Origin: Paracidovorax citrulli
GTDB lineage: Bacteria; Pseudomonadota; Gammaproteobacteria; Burkholderiales; Burkholderiaceae_C
NCBI RefSeq assembly: GCF_900100305.1
Contig: NZ_FNEY01000004.1
Coordinates: 124,001 to 188,000, forward strand
Direction: 5' to 3'
DNA: 64,000 nt
The stretch's first letter is position 1. Each line of letters starts with the position of its first letter. Made by a program: the position numbers and the translations under genes. The notes under the pieces are model-generated. The model ran no database searches. It was not told where the DNA came from and was given only the letters and a program-made list of their open reading frames with translations. This document shows positions 1 to 7,617 of the stretch, piece by piece.

Positions 1-1
1 G

Positions 2-760
2 GAGCAGTGGCTGCACATGGCCATCGCCTGCTTCGGGATCTGGCTGGTCGCCGGGGCCGCGGCCGCCTTCAACTGCCTCGTGGAGCAGCACATCGACGCC
101 AGGATGAACCGCACCGCCTGGCGCCCCACGGCCAAGGGCGAACTCTCCAACGCCCAGACGCTCGCTTTCTCGGCCCTGCTGTGCCTGGCCGGCTCGCTCG
201 TGCTCTTCGTCTGGGTCAATGCGCTCACCATGTGGCTCACCTTCGCCACCTTCGTGGGCTACGCGGTCATCTACACCGTCGTGCTCAAGCCGCGCACGCC
301 GCAGAACATCGTCATCGGCGGAGCCTCCGGCGCCATGCCGCCGGTGCTGGGCTGGGCGTCCATGACGGGCGACGTGGGGCCGGAGCCGCTGATCCTCTTC
401 CTCATCATCTTCCTCTGGACCCCGCCCCATTTCTGGGCGCTCGCCCTCTACCGCGTGGAGGACTACCGCAAGTCCGGCCTGCCCATGCTGCCCGTCACCC
501 ACGGCAACGAGTTCACCCGCCTGCAGGTGCTGCTCTACACCTTCATCCTGTTCGCCGGCTGCCTGATGCCCTTCGTGTACGGCATGAGCTCCTGGATCTA
601 CCTGGCCGCGGCGGTGGTGCTCTGCACCGGCTTCTGCGCTTATGCCTTCCGCCTCTGGCGCAACTATTCCGACGCGCTCGCGCGCAAGACCTTCCGCTTC
701 TCCCTCATCCACCTGAGCCTGCTTTTCGCGGCGCTGCTGGTGGACCATTACGTGCTCTGA
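2..760 (+). CDS. ctaB: Protoheme IX farnesyltransferase (heme O synthase), 5' partial
   Basis: The gene enters from the left edge, so its N-terminus is missing; the frame is open from base 2. It transfers a farnesyl group to protoheme IX to make heme O for terminal oxidases, in the inner membrane. The UbiA-family Asp/Arg-rich substrate motif is visible ([16 protein letters not shown], then WRP), followed by about six hydrophobic segments and the family signature [19 protein letters not shown] with [11 protein letters not shown]. The SCO1 gene starts 6 bp after its stop, which is usual for a cytochrome c oxidase assembly cluster. Identity is certain; only the length is unknown. Confidence 0.96.
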
Positions 761-766
761 ACCGCC

Positions 767-1390
767 ATGCCCATGCACAAACGCACTCTCCTTCGCAGCG
801 CAGCGGCCTGCGCCCTGTTCGCCGGCGCGGCGGGCCTGCTCGGGGGCTGCTCCCAGGAAAAGGCCCCGTCCTTCCAGGGCGTGGACATCACCGGCGCGGA
901 GTACGCGCGCGACCTGCCGCTGCCCGACCACAACGGCCAGCCGCGCCATTTGAAGGACTTCGCCGGCAAGGTGGTGGTCGTCTTCTTCGGCTATACCCAG
1001 TGCCCGGACGTCTGCCCGACCTCCATGGCCGAGCTGGCCGAGGTCAAGCGCTCGCTGGGCGCGGACGGCGACCGGCTGCAGGGCCTGTTCGTCACGGTGG
1101 ACCCGGAGCGCGACACGCCCGAGGTGCTCAAGGCCTACATGACCAATTTCGATCCGGGCTTCCTCGCGCTGCGCGGCACGCCCGAGCAGCTCGCGGCCGT
1201 CGCCAAGGACTTCAAGATCTACTACAAGAAGGTGCCCGGAAAGACGCCGACCAGCTACACCATGGACCACTCTGCAGGCAGCTACATCTACGATCCGGCC
1301 GGCCGGCTGCGCGTCTATCACCGCTACGGCAGCGGTGCTCAGGCCCTGGCGTCCGACGTCAAGGCCTTGCTGCAGGCGCCTGGCGCCTGA
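767..1390 (+). CDS. SCO1/SenC family copper chaperone for cytochrome c oxidase
   Basis: A 207-residue thioredoxin-fold protein that delivers copper to the CuA site of cytochrome c oxidase on the periplasmic side. The copper ligands of the family are present: CPDVC (Cys79, Cys83) and a downstream His in TMDHSAG (about residue 168). The N-terminus carries basic residues, a hydrophobic stretch and a lipobox (LLGGC, Cys28), so it is probably a membrane-anchored lipoprotein. It follows ctaB after 6 bp and is probably co-transcribed with it. The next gene is convergent. Confidence 0.93.
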   Translation: MPMHKRTLLRSAAACALFAGAAGLLGGCSQEKAPSFQGVDITGAEYARDLPLPDHNGQPRHLKDFAGKVVVVFFGYTQCPDVCPTSMAELAEVKRSLGADGDRLQGLFVTVDPERDTPEVLKAYMTNFDPGFLALRGTPEQLAAVAKDFKIYYKKVPGKTPTSYTMDHSAGSYIYDPAGRLRVYHRYGSGAQALASDVKALLQAPGA

Positions 1391-1470
1391 GCGCGGAGGA
1401 CGGCTCGCGCCCTGTGCCGTGGCGCGGGGCCGAGGCCATGGGCGCGGCGCCCGTGCGGCGCGTGGAAGCG

Positions 1471-2370
1471 TCACGCCCCCAGTGCCTGCACGGCGGGGGG
1501 GCGCGCGGCCGGTGCGGCCAGGGCCACGCGCCATGCCGCGGGCTTGCCGCCATCGCGTGCAGGGGCCGGGCGACGCGCGGGCGCCGGCGGCAGGTTCTCG
1601 GCGCGCGTTGCCTGATTCGCCAGCAATGCGACCAGGGGCGCCCGCACGATGGCGCAATGCCAGCGGTCGTGGCGCACCACGGCGCCCTGCTGCGCCAGTT
1701 GCGTCAGGGACCGTGCAATGGTTTCCCGGGTGGTCGCGAGCAGGGATGCCAGCACCGTGTGGGTGGGCAGCCGCACCAGGGTGCTGCGCTGCAGCTGGGA
1801 CAGCTGCAGCAGCGCGCTGGCCAACTGGGCAGGCACGCCGCGCAGATGCAGCAGACCGGACCAGTCCGCCAGCCGCGCCTGCGCCTGCGCCTCCTCCTGC
1901 AGCAGCGCCTGCAGGAATTCAGCATCCAGCCCGCCGGAGCGCACCAGTGCAGCAGCCGGAATCCGGCACAGGCGTCCTTCCTGGACGGCGACCCAGGTCA
2001 GGCGTTCCGCGGTGCCGAGCACCGCGCCCGTGCCCAGGGCCTGCCCGCAGCCCGCCATGGCCACGGGGCGGGCCACCTCGTCCGGGCCCACGCGCTGCAG
2101 CAGCGCGGTACCCACCTTGATCACCGAGATGGAATCGGCGGTTTCCCCCTGGGTCTGCAGAAGGTCTCCCTTGCGGAACCGGTGCTCCTGCACCAGCGCC
2201 GGCCAGGGGACCCGCGTGGCCTCGCCCTGACGGCCGATCAGGCACAGACGCCGGCTGGAGCATTCATGACAGGTCTTGCGATCCGGTTCGGAGAGGGGCA
2301 TGGAAAGGCCATTCGGGAGAAGGAGGGCGGGAATATCCGGCTGCGCGGTCCTGGCGGCCGCGGGCCTCAT
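1471..2370 (-). CDS. Crp/Fnr family regulator with an FNR-type [4Fe-4S] cysteine set
   Basis: A 299-residue regulator if the first ATG is used; an internal ATG at 2301 would trim 23 residues and no clear ribosome site decides. It has an N-terminal cysteine cluster CHECSSRRLC (Cys34, 37, 43), a cyclic-nucleotide-fold beta roll with Cys135 in LCRIP at the place of E. coli FNR Cys122, and a winged helix-turn-helix. Spacing matches FNR closely (C-x2-C-x5-C, then about 92 residues), so oxygen sensing through a [4Fe-4S] cluster is a reasonable inference. The recognition helix reads ETIAR where FNR has ETISR. The C-terminal 45 residues are Pro/Ala-rich and look like an extension. It lies 29 bp downstream of a Rossmann protein, probably in one operon. 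Confidence 0.88.
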   Translation of the reverse strand: MRPAAARTAQPDIPALLLPNGLSMPLSEPDRKTCHECSSRRLCLIGRQGEATRVPWPALVQEHRFRKGDLLQTQGETADSISVIKVGTALLQRVGPDEVARPVAMAGCGQALGTGAVLGTAERLTWVAVQEGRLCRIPAAALVRSGGLDAEFLQALLQEEAQAQARLADWSGLLHLRGVPAQLASALLQLSQLQRSTLVRLPTHTVLASLLATTRETIARSLTQLAQQGAVVRHDRWHCAIVRAPLVALLANQATRAENLPPAPARRPAPARDGGKPAAWRVALAAPAARPPAVQALGA

Positions 2371-2399
2371 GCCCCGCCGTGAACCGGAGGCCGGCAGGC

Positions 2400-2780
2400 T
2401 CAGGCGTAGGCCACGTCGCCGTGGCGGCCCGGAACGAGGGCGCCGGCGGACAGCGACATCATGAGCAGCGCGATCCGCTCGTGCAGGATCACGGTCTTCT
2501 GGTTGCCCGAGTCCACCATGTGCTTGCGCAGCGCCTCCCGCACCGGTGCCTGGCCGGTGACGTCGATCACGATGTCCGCCGCGGCGCCATGCTGGTGGAG
2601 CAGGTCCATGTAGTCCTGGTGGACGGGAACGCCATGGCTGCGTGCCAGGGCGACGCCGGGCAGCGAAAGATCCAGTTCCGCGACGCCCAGCACCTGGACG
2701 AAGGGCGCGGCCAGCAGCTGCCGCAGCAGCGGCGTGCCCGTCTGGCCTGCACCGATGACGATGATGCGGAATGTTGGCAT
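2400..2780 (-). CDS. Small Rossmann-fold NAD(P)-binding domain protein
   Basis: A 126-residue protein consisting of little more than one nucleotide-binding fold. A glycine-rich loop (VIGAGQTGTPLL) follows the first beta strand, and an acidic residue ends the second (VLGVAEL). It resembles the NAD-binding N-terminal halves of homoserine-dehydrogenase-like or CoA-binding proteins, but no catalytic domain follows. It could sense or sequester a dinucleotide; its function is not known. The FNR-like regulator gene follows after 29 bp on the same strand, and an FNR-type palindrome lies about 70 bp upstream of its start, so the pair may answer to oxygen or redox state. Confidence 0.75.
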   Translation of the reverse strand: MPTFRIIVIGAGQTGTPLLRQLLAAPFVQVLGVAELDLSLPGVALARSHGVPVHQDYMDLLHQHGAAADIVIDVTGQAPVREALRKHMVDSGNQKTVILHERIALLMMSLSAGALVPGRHGDVAYA

Positions 2781-2843
2781 GGCAGGAAAACCCCGGAAAT
2801 TGGAACGATGACCGGAGTCTGCAGGCGCGATGCCCTCGGGGGC

Positions 2844-2857
2844 ATGATCTACATCAA
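2844..2857 (-). promoter_or_regulatory. FNR/CRP-family operator-like palindrome
   Basis: The plus strand reads ATGAT-CTAC-ATCAA, one mismatch from the FNR consensus TTGAT-N4-ATCAA. Its centre lies about 70 bp before the ATG of the Rossmann-fold gene. With the site at -41.5, as in class II FNR activation, transcription would start near 2809, and a weak -10 (CAGACT on the minus strand, 2817-2822) sits in place. The adjacent FNR-like regulator makes autoregulation or cross-regulation plausible. The site is seen; its use is inferred. Confidence 0.6.
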
Positions 2858-2901
2858 TGGCCGCGCAGCGTTGGCGGAAGCGGCCGCCCCCCCCCCCGCA
2901 G

Positions 2902-3930
2902 CTACTCCACCCGGATGTTCTTCGCGCGGATCACCTGCTCCATCTGGGACGTATCCGCCTCGATGCGCCGGGCCAGGCCTTCGGCGGAGGTGCCGGCCAC
3001 CTGCCAGCCCTGCTGGAACAGCGCGTTGCGCACTTCCGGAGTCCGGGCGATCTCGGCGATCACTGTGGAAAGACGCGCCCGGTGGGCAGCCGGCATCGAC
3101 GCGGGTGCAGCGAAGGCATTCCAGATCTCCAACTGGAAATCCTTCACGCCGGCCTCGGCGAGGCTCGGGACGCCCGGCACGAGCGAACTGCGGCCGGTCG
3201 AGGTCACGCCCAGCAGCTGCAGCTTGCCGCTGCGTTGCTGTGCCACGGCCAGCGCGGGGGGCAGCAGGGCCATCTGCAGTTGCCCGCCCAGCATGCCCAT
3301 CGCCACCTGCGGATAGCCCGGATAGGGGACATGCACCGGCGCGATGCCCGTGCGGGCCTTGAGCAGTTCGGTCCCGATATGGCCCATGGTGCCGACGCCG
3401 GGCGTTCCGTAGCTCCAGCGGTCACCCGCCTGGCGGGCAGCCTCCAGGAAGGTGCGCGCATCCGCATGGGCCGGCACACCGGCCTGCGCAGCCGGCGCGG
3501 CGAGCACCAGCGGCGAGATGCCCACGAGGCTGAGCGGAGCGAGGTCCCGGTGCGGATCGAAGGGCAACGCGGGGTTGATCAGCTTGGCGATCGTCAGGTT
3601 GACGTTGATGAACAGCCCGATGGTGTGGCCATCCGCCGCCTTGGCCACGGCATCCGCGCCGATGTTGCCGCTGGCGCCGACCTTGTTCTCCACGACCACC
3701 GGCTGGCCCAGCGCATGGGCGAGCGGGTCGGCGAAGGTACGTGCCGTCAGGTCTGGCGAGGAGCCCGGGGGGAATCCCACGATGATGCGCAACGGCCTGG
3801 ACGGCCACGCGGCATCCTGTGCCGGCGGCGGCGCTGCCACCGCCCATCCGCAGCCCAGCAGGGCGGCTCCGGAAGCGAGGATGCGGCGGCGGGCCAGGGA
3901 GATGGGAGGCGACTTGTCTGAGCGTTGCAT
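2902..3930 (-). CDS. Bug/TctC-family tripartite tricarboxylate transporter substrate-binding protein
   Basis: A 342-residue periplasmic binding protein. The N-terminus has an RRR run followed by a hydrophobic stretch, suggesting a Tat or Sec signal peptide. The mature start WPSRPLRIIVGFPPGSSPD and the motif VENKVGASGNIGADAVAKA are hallmarks of the Bug family, whose members bind small carboxylates or similar ligands. No TctA or TctB membrane components are nearby, so it is an orphan of the kind beta-proteobacteria carry in large numbers. The ligand cannot be told from sequence. The rpoH terminator lies just upstream of its start. Confidence 0.92.
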   Translation of the reverse strand: MQRSDKSPPISLARRRILASGAALLGCGWAVAAPPPAQDAAWPSRPLRIIVGFPPGSSPDLTARTFADPLAHALGQPVVVENKVGASGNIGADAVAKAADGHTIGLFINVNLTIAKLINPALPFDPHRDLAPLSLVGISPLVLAAPAAQAGVPAHADARTFLEAARQAGDRWSYGTPGVGTMGHIGTELLKARTGIAPVHVPYPGYPQVAMGMLGGQLQMALLPPALAVAQQRSGKLQLLGVTSTGRSSLVPGVPSLAEAGVKDFQLEIWNAFAAPASMPAAHRARLSTVIAEIARTPEVRNALFQQGWQVAGTSAEGLARRIEADTSQMEQVIRAKNIRVE

Positions 3931-3947
3931 GGAATGTGCGGCAGATG

Positions 3948-3981
3948 AAAAAAAGGCGCGCTACCCGTTCAGGTAGCACGC
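3948..3981 (-). terminator. Rho-independent terminator of rpoH
   Basis: On the minus strand a 10-bp stem (GCGTGCTACC with GGTAGCGCGC, one T-G wobble) around a 6-nt loop is followed, one base later, by seven T. It starts 54 bp after the rpoH stop and ends 18 bp before the next gene, so it isolates rpoH from the Bug gene downstream. Confidence 0.88.
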
Positions 3982-4034
3982 CCGATTATCGCTGGCGCCA
4001 CGAGGATTCCGCAGCGCGAAACGGTGCGAGGGTG

Positions 4035-4976
4035 TCAGGCGTATTCCGCCAGCGCCTTCTTCATCTTCTTCATCGCGGCGACCTCGATCTGCCGGATGCG
4101 CTCGGCGCTCACGCCGTACACCGCAGCCAGTTCATGCAGCGTCATGCCGCCCGAACCGTCGTCGTTGACCTTGAGCCAGCGCTCCTCGACGATGCGGCGG
4201 CTCCGGTCGTCCAGCGTAGCGAGGGCATTGGCGATGCCGTCCGTGGCCAGCACGTCGCGCTGGCGCGATTCGATCATGGCGGTCGGCTCGTGCATGCCGT
4301 CGGCCAGGTAGGCGATGGGTCCGTAGGCCTGTTCGCCGTCATCGGACGGGGCCGGGTCCAGCATCACGTCGCCTCCCGACAGGCGCGTTTCCATCTCGAT
4401 GACTTCCTCGCGCTTGACGTTGAGCTGCTGGGCCACGACGTCGATCTCCTGCTCGGAGAGCGTCTCGCGGTGCGTGCCCGCGTCCCCGGCGGCGGCGTCG
4501 GCCTTGAAGCCCTGCTTCATCGAGCGCAGGTTGAAGAACAGCTTGCGCTGGCTCTTGGTGGTGGCCACCTTCACCATGCGCCAGTTCTTCAGGATGTACT
4601 CGTGGATCTCGGCCTTGATCCAGTGCATGGCGTAGCTCACCAGGCGCACGTTCTGGTCCGGATCAAAGCGTTTCACGGCTTTCATCAGGCCCACGTTGCC
4701 CTCCTGGATCAGGTCGCCATGCGGCAGGCCGTAGCCGAGGTACTGCCGGGCGATCGAAACCACCAGCCGCAGATGCGACATCACCATCCGGCCCGCGGCC
4801 TCCACGTCGTTGTGCTCCTTCAGCCGGCGGGCGTAGGTGCGCTCTTCCTCGGCCGTGAGCATCGGCAGGCGGTTCACCGCGGAGATGTACGCATCCAGAT
4901 TGCCCAGCGGGGGGATCAGCGCCCAGGCGTTGACCGGTGCAAGCGCAGTGGCGGCGGTTCCAGACTGAATCGTCAT
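4035..4976 (-). CDS. rpoH: RNA polymerase sigma-32 factor (heat shock)
   Basis: Directs RNA polymerase to heat-shock promoters. Region 2 is clear (DLIQEGNVGLMKAVKRFDP, RLVSYAMHWIKAEIHEYI), the RpoH box QRKLFFNLR follows, and region 4 ends with the helix-turn-helix TLHELAAVYGVSAERIRQIE. The chosen start gives 313 residues beginning MTIQSG; an AAAGGA lies about 8 nt upstream of it. An ATG 21 bp earlier (4997) would add seven residues and is the alternative. A CIRCE-type inverted repeat lies just upstream, implying HrcA control, and a strong terminator follows the gene. Confidence 0.96.
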   Translation of the reverse strand: MTIQSGTAATALAPVNAWALIPPLGNLDAYISAVNRLPMLTAEEERTYARRLKEHNDVEAAGRMVMSHLRLVVSIARQYLGYGLPHGDLIQEGNVGLMKAVKRFDPDQNVRLVSYAMHWIKAEIHEYILKNWRMVKVATTKSQRKLFFNLRSMKQGFKADAAAGDAGTHRETLSEQEIDVVAQQLNVKREEVIEMETRLSGGDVMLDPAPSDDGEQAYGPIAYLADGMHEPTAMIESRQRDVLATDGIANALATLDDRSRRIVEERWLKVNDDGSGGMTLHELAAVYGVSAERIRQIEVAAMKKMKKALAEYA

Positions 4977-5006
4977 TCCAGAAATCCTTTCTTCCATTCT
5001 TTCACT

Positions 5007-5033
5007 TTAGCAGTCTCTTGGAGGGAGTGCTAA
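5007..5033. promoter_or_regulatory. CIRCE element (HrcA operator) upstream of rpoH
   Basis: The plus strand reads TTAGCAGTC-N9-GAGTGCTAA. The consensus CIRCE is TTAGCACTC-N9-GAGTGCTAA, so the 9-9-9 architecture is exact with one mismatch in 18 arm positions. It begins 31 bp upstream of the preferred rpoH ATG (10 bp upstream of the alternative one). HrcA bound here would block rpoH transcription and release it on heat shock. The palindrome is seen; HrcA itself is not in this window. Confidence 0.85.
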
Positions 5034-5388
5034 GGCCGAAGTTCCTTTCCCTGCGTAGGACTGGGGATGTCTGCGAAGTGGGTGTGTGTTTCACGAAGCC
5101 AGTGTGGATTTCCGATGAGTCTTGTACTTTTCTCACTGAGTTTTGTACTCTTCTGCACACTAGGTCCACGTAAGGGGCATCGTGCGGTTTTTCATAATGC
5201 CATGTCATCGGCCAGGAGCGATCTATCGCGTTGAACTCGCGGAAGCACGCCCTGGCGTACTCGAATGGGGCCCCATCAGGACGCAGTGTGGTCGGTGGAG
5301 CGGCTTTCGGCCTCCCATTGTTCCATCTCTTGCAGGCGCTCTCGCCTCAGGTTTGAGGCTCGCAGGTGTCTAGAAATCCCGGGGCGAT
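5034..5388. other. Gene-free scar between rpoH and the IS3 relic
   Basis: About 355 bases with no intact gene. It holds two 21-nt direct repeats (listed separately) and, on the minus strand at about 5276-5370, a short coding-like stretch ending in a stop (SNLRRERLQEMEQWEAES) that I do not recognise. At about 5368-5390 the string GTGTCTAGAAATCCCGGGGC resembles the tip of an IS3-family end, and a similar string GCGTCCGGGAAACCGGGG follows the relic at about 5526. It looks like debris of one or more insertions upstream of the rpoH promoter region. Confidence 0.5.
5116..5157. repeat. Two adjacent 21-nt imperfect direct repeats
   Basis: TGAGTCTTGTACTTTTCTCA begins at 5116 and TGAGTTTTGTACTCTTCTGC at 5137, exactly 21 bases apart with most positions identical. 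Head-to-tail repeats of this size occur at the ends of IS21-like elements and as paired operators. With insertion debris next door, a terminal fragment of a lost element is the simplest reading. Confidence 0.5.
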
Positions 5389-5520
5389 TTAACCAGGCAG
5401 CAGACCAGAGCCGACGTGTTCGACTACATCGAGCGGTTCTACAACCCGCTCAGGAAGCGCTCAAAATTGAACTACCTCAGCCCGGTTCAATTCGAGGAGC
5501 GACCGCGCTTGAAGGGTTAG
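5389..5520 (+). pseudogene. IS3-family transposase (OrfB) C-terminal remnant
   Basis: In the frame of 5401 the DNA reads ...TRADVFDYIERFYNPLRK, then NYLSPVQFEE, and ends with a TAG at 5518-5520. This is the characteristic end of the rve integrase domain of IS3-group transposases (FDYIExFYN...RxHSxLxYxSPxxFE). Nothing of the catalytic DDE core precedes it, and the frame is not continuous with any upstream transposase sequence, so more than three quarters of the gene is gone. IS-end-like sequence flanks it on both sides. It is a dead relic, not a mobile element. Confidence 0.82.
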
Positions 5521-5604
5521 GCAAAGCGTCCGGGAAACCGGGGAAGCCCATAGGCCACCGGGTAGCCCACGAACACCGCCTTGCCAGGGCTGCTCAGGGG
5601 CGGT

Positions 5605-6498
5605 TCACTTTCGATCTCTCAGCAGCGCCTTCAGCCACCGGCAGAAGTCCTGCGCGAGCTGCGTGTGCGAGCTCATCTCGTTCAGGTACGCGACATAGCT
5701 CGCGCCCGAGTTGACGACCCGCTCGTCCGCCAGCTGGAGCGTGCCGTCGCGGAGCTGGTCGAGCACGAACAGCCGGGGCACGACGAGGAATCCCGAGCCG
5801 CCGATGGCGGCGGTCAGCGCCAGGAACAGATGGTCGTACGTGGCCACGACGTGCAGGCTGTCCGGCGGCAGGTTCGCGGCGAGGGCCCACGACGCGAGCA
5901 GCTCCGGGCGCGACCTGGACGCCACCATGGGCCAGTGCGCCACGGCGTCCGACCGGTGCGCGGCCACCTGGGATGGCGAGCCGACGCAGACCAGCTCTTC
6001 GCGGACCAGCTCCCAGGACTCCGTCCCGCCCAGGCTCAGGTCGCGGGTGACGAGTACGTCGAAGTCGTCGGAGGGCAGGGGGGGCGACAGGGACGTGATG
6101 AGGTCGACCTGGGCCCCGCTGGCCGCCGAGAAGGCGCCGAGCGCCGGCACCACCACCGTCATCGCGAAGCTGGGCATGGACGTGCGCACCCGCAGGCGGT
6201 CGTGCCGTTTGCCCTTCTGCGCCAGCAACTGCATCGTCAGCTCGATGGTGGACATCGCGTCCTTCACCGCCTCGAAGAGCTGGAGCCCGGCCGGCGTCAT
6301 CTCGATGGTGGCGCCCCGGCGTATGAACAGCGCCGTGCCCGCGAACGCTTCCAGCACGGCGATGTGGCGGCTGACCGCGCCCTGCGTGATGCCGAGCGCA
6401 CTGGCCGCCCGCGTGAACTTGCCGTGCCGGCCGACGGCCACGAACGCCCGCAGTGCCTTCAGCGGCATCTCGGCGGAGTCAGTATTAATTTTCTTCAT
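5605..6498 (-). CDS. LysR-family regulator, probable activator of the phosphonoalanine cluster
   Basis: A 297-residue LTTR starting MKKINTDSAEMPLKALRAF; a second ATG ten codons in is an alternative start. The N-terminal winged helix-turn-helix is clear (KFTRAASALGITQGAVSRHIAVLE), and the rest is the periplasmic-binding-like effector domain. It is transcribed away from the transporter-aminotransferase-hydrolase operon with about 100 bp between starts, the standard arrangement for an LTTR that controls its neighbour. The Variovorax pal cluster is also described as carrying a LysR-type regulator (palR), so the same role is inferred. The effector is probably phosphonoalanine or phosphonopyruvate. 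Confidence 0.85.
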   Translation of the reverse strand: MKKINTDSAEMPLKALRAFVAVGRHGKFTRAASALGITQGAVSRHIAVLEAFAGTALFIRRGATIEMTPAGLQLFEAVKDAMSTIELTMQLLAQKGKRHDRLRVRTSMPSFAMTVVVPALGAFSAASGAQVDLITSLSPPLPSDDFDVLVTRDLSLGGTESWELVREELVCVGSPSQVAAHRSDAVAHWPMVASRSRPELLASWALAANLPPDSLHVVATYDHLFLALTAAIGGSGFLVVPRLFVLDQLRDGTLQLADERVVNSGASYVAYLNEMSSHTQLAQDFCRWLKALLRDRK

Positions 6499-6602
6499 AA
6501 AAGTCCAGCGAACAAGAATACTGTCACACAGCGTGCATTGATCCCGGCGTCTTGACTGGAAACAATGAATCTCGTCGTTGTACTTCATCGGGATGCAGAT
6601 CC

Positions 6603-7586
6603 ATGCTCGGAACCATGTCAAAACTATGTGCTGTACTCATCGTGGGCGCAGCAATGCATCTGTCCGCCATGGCCGGGACGGTGGTGCTCTATTCGTCCAA
6701 CAATGTGGAAACGGTGAACGGCGTGGTGGACCAGTTCACCAAGGAGAACCCGGACATCAAGGTGTCGGTCGTGCGCGCCGGAACCGGGGCCCTGATGCAG
6801 CGCATCAAGGCGGAAGCGGCCAATCCGCTGGGCGACATCTTCTGGAGCGGCGGGCTGTCGACGATCGCCGAATTCCGCGAGCTGCTGGCGCCCTATGTGT
6901 CTCCGCAGGCGGGCGCCGTGCCGGAGAAGTACCGCGGACCGGACGGCCTCTGGCTGGGCACCAATACGCATGTGACGGTGCTGATGACCCATCTGCGCCA
7001 GGTGCCCGGGGGGCAGCCCCCGAAGGCCTGGGCAGACCTCGCCGCACCGCAGTGGAAGGGCAAGATCGTCATCCCCGATCCCGAACGCAGCAGTGCCTCC
7101 TTCGTCGCGCTCTATGGCCTGCGCACGCTGCTGGGCCAGGAGATGCTGGACCGCATAGCCCGCAACGCGGTCATCGTCGGCACGACCTCCGCCGCCTACG
7201 AGGGTGTCGCCAAGGGGGAGTTCGCGGTGGCGGTCACGATGGAATACGCCGCCTACGAGTACGTCGCCGGCGGCATGAAGGACATCCGCATCGTGTACCC
7301 GGCGGAAGGCACCTTCCTGTCCCCCGAGGGCATGGCCCTGATCAAGGGAGGGAAGAACCCTGCGGAAGCCCGCCGGCTCTACGAGTTCCTGGCATCCAGG
7401 GGCGTGCAGACGAAGGTGTTCCAGTCCGCCTACCGGCGCCCGCTGCGGGAGGACATCGACGTCAGCCGGCTGTCCGGGCTGCCGGCGCTGTCCAGCATCC
7501 AGGTCGTTCCGCTGGACGACGCCCGGATGGCCGCGGAGCGCGCGGCCTTCATCGCGCAATGGCGGCAAACCATCAGCGCGCGCTGA
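6603..7586 (+). CDS. ABC transporter periplasmic substrate-binding protein (phosphonate-type inferred)
   Basis: A 327-residue protein of the FbpA/PhnS-like binding-protein family, with a signal peptide ending near SAMAG and a mature start GTVVLYSSNNVETVNGVVDQF. The frame is open from a TTG at 6552, but the ATG at 6603 starts a normal leader; ATG 6615 is also possible. The family binds ferric iron, thiamine or aminoalkylphosphonates, so the sequence alone does not settle the ligand. Position in one operon with a phosphonopyruvate hydrolase and an aminotransferase argues for phosphonoalanine. The ATPase gene follows after 31 bp. Confidence 0.85.
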   Translation: MLGTMSKLCAVLIVGAAMHLSAMAGTVVLYSSNNVETVNGVVDQFTKENPDIKVSVVRAGTGALMQRIKAEAANPLGDIFWSGGLSTIAEFRELLAPYVSPQAGAVPEKYRGPDGLWLGTNTHVTVLMTHLRQVPGGQPPKAWADLAAPQWKGKIVIPDPERSSASFVALYGLRTLLGQEMLDRIARNAVIVGTTSAAYEGVAKGEFAVAVTMEYAAYEYVAGGMKDIRIVYPAEGTFLSPEGMALIKGGKNPAEARRLYEFLASRGVQTKVFQSAYRRPLREDIDVSRLSGLPALSSIQVVPLDDARMAAERAAFIAQWRQTISAR

Positions 7587-7617
7587 TGCCGCTCCCCACG
7601 ATCTCCAGAGCGTCCCC

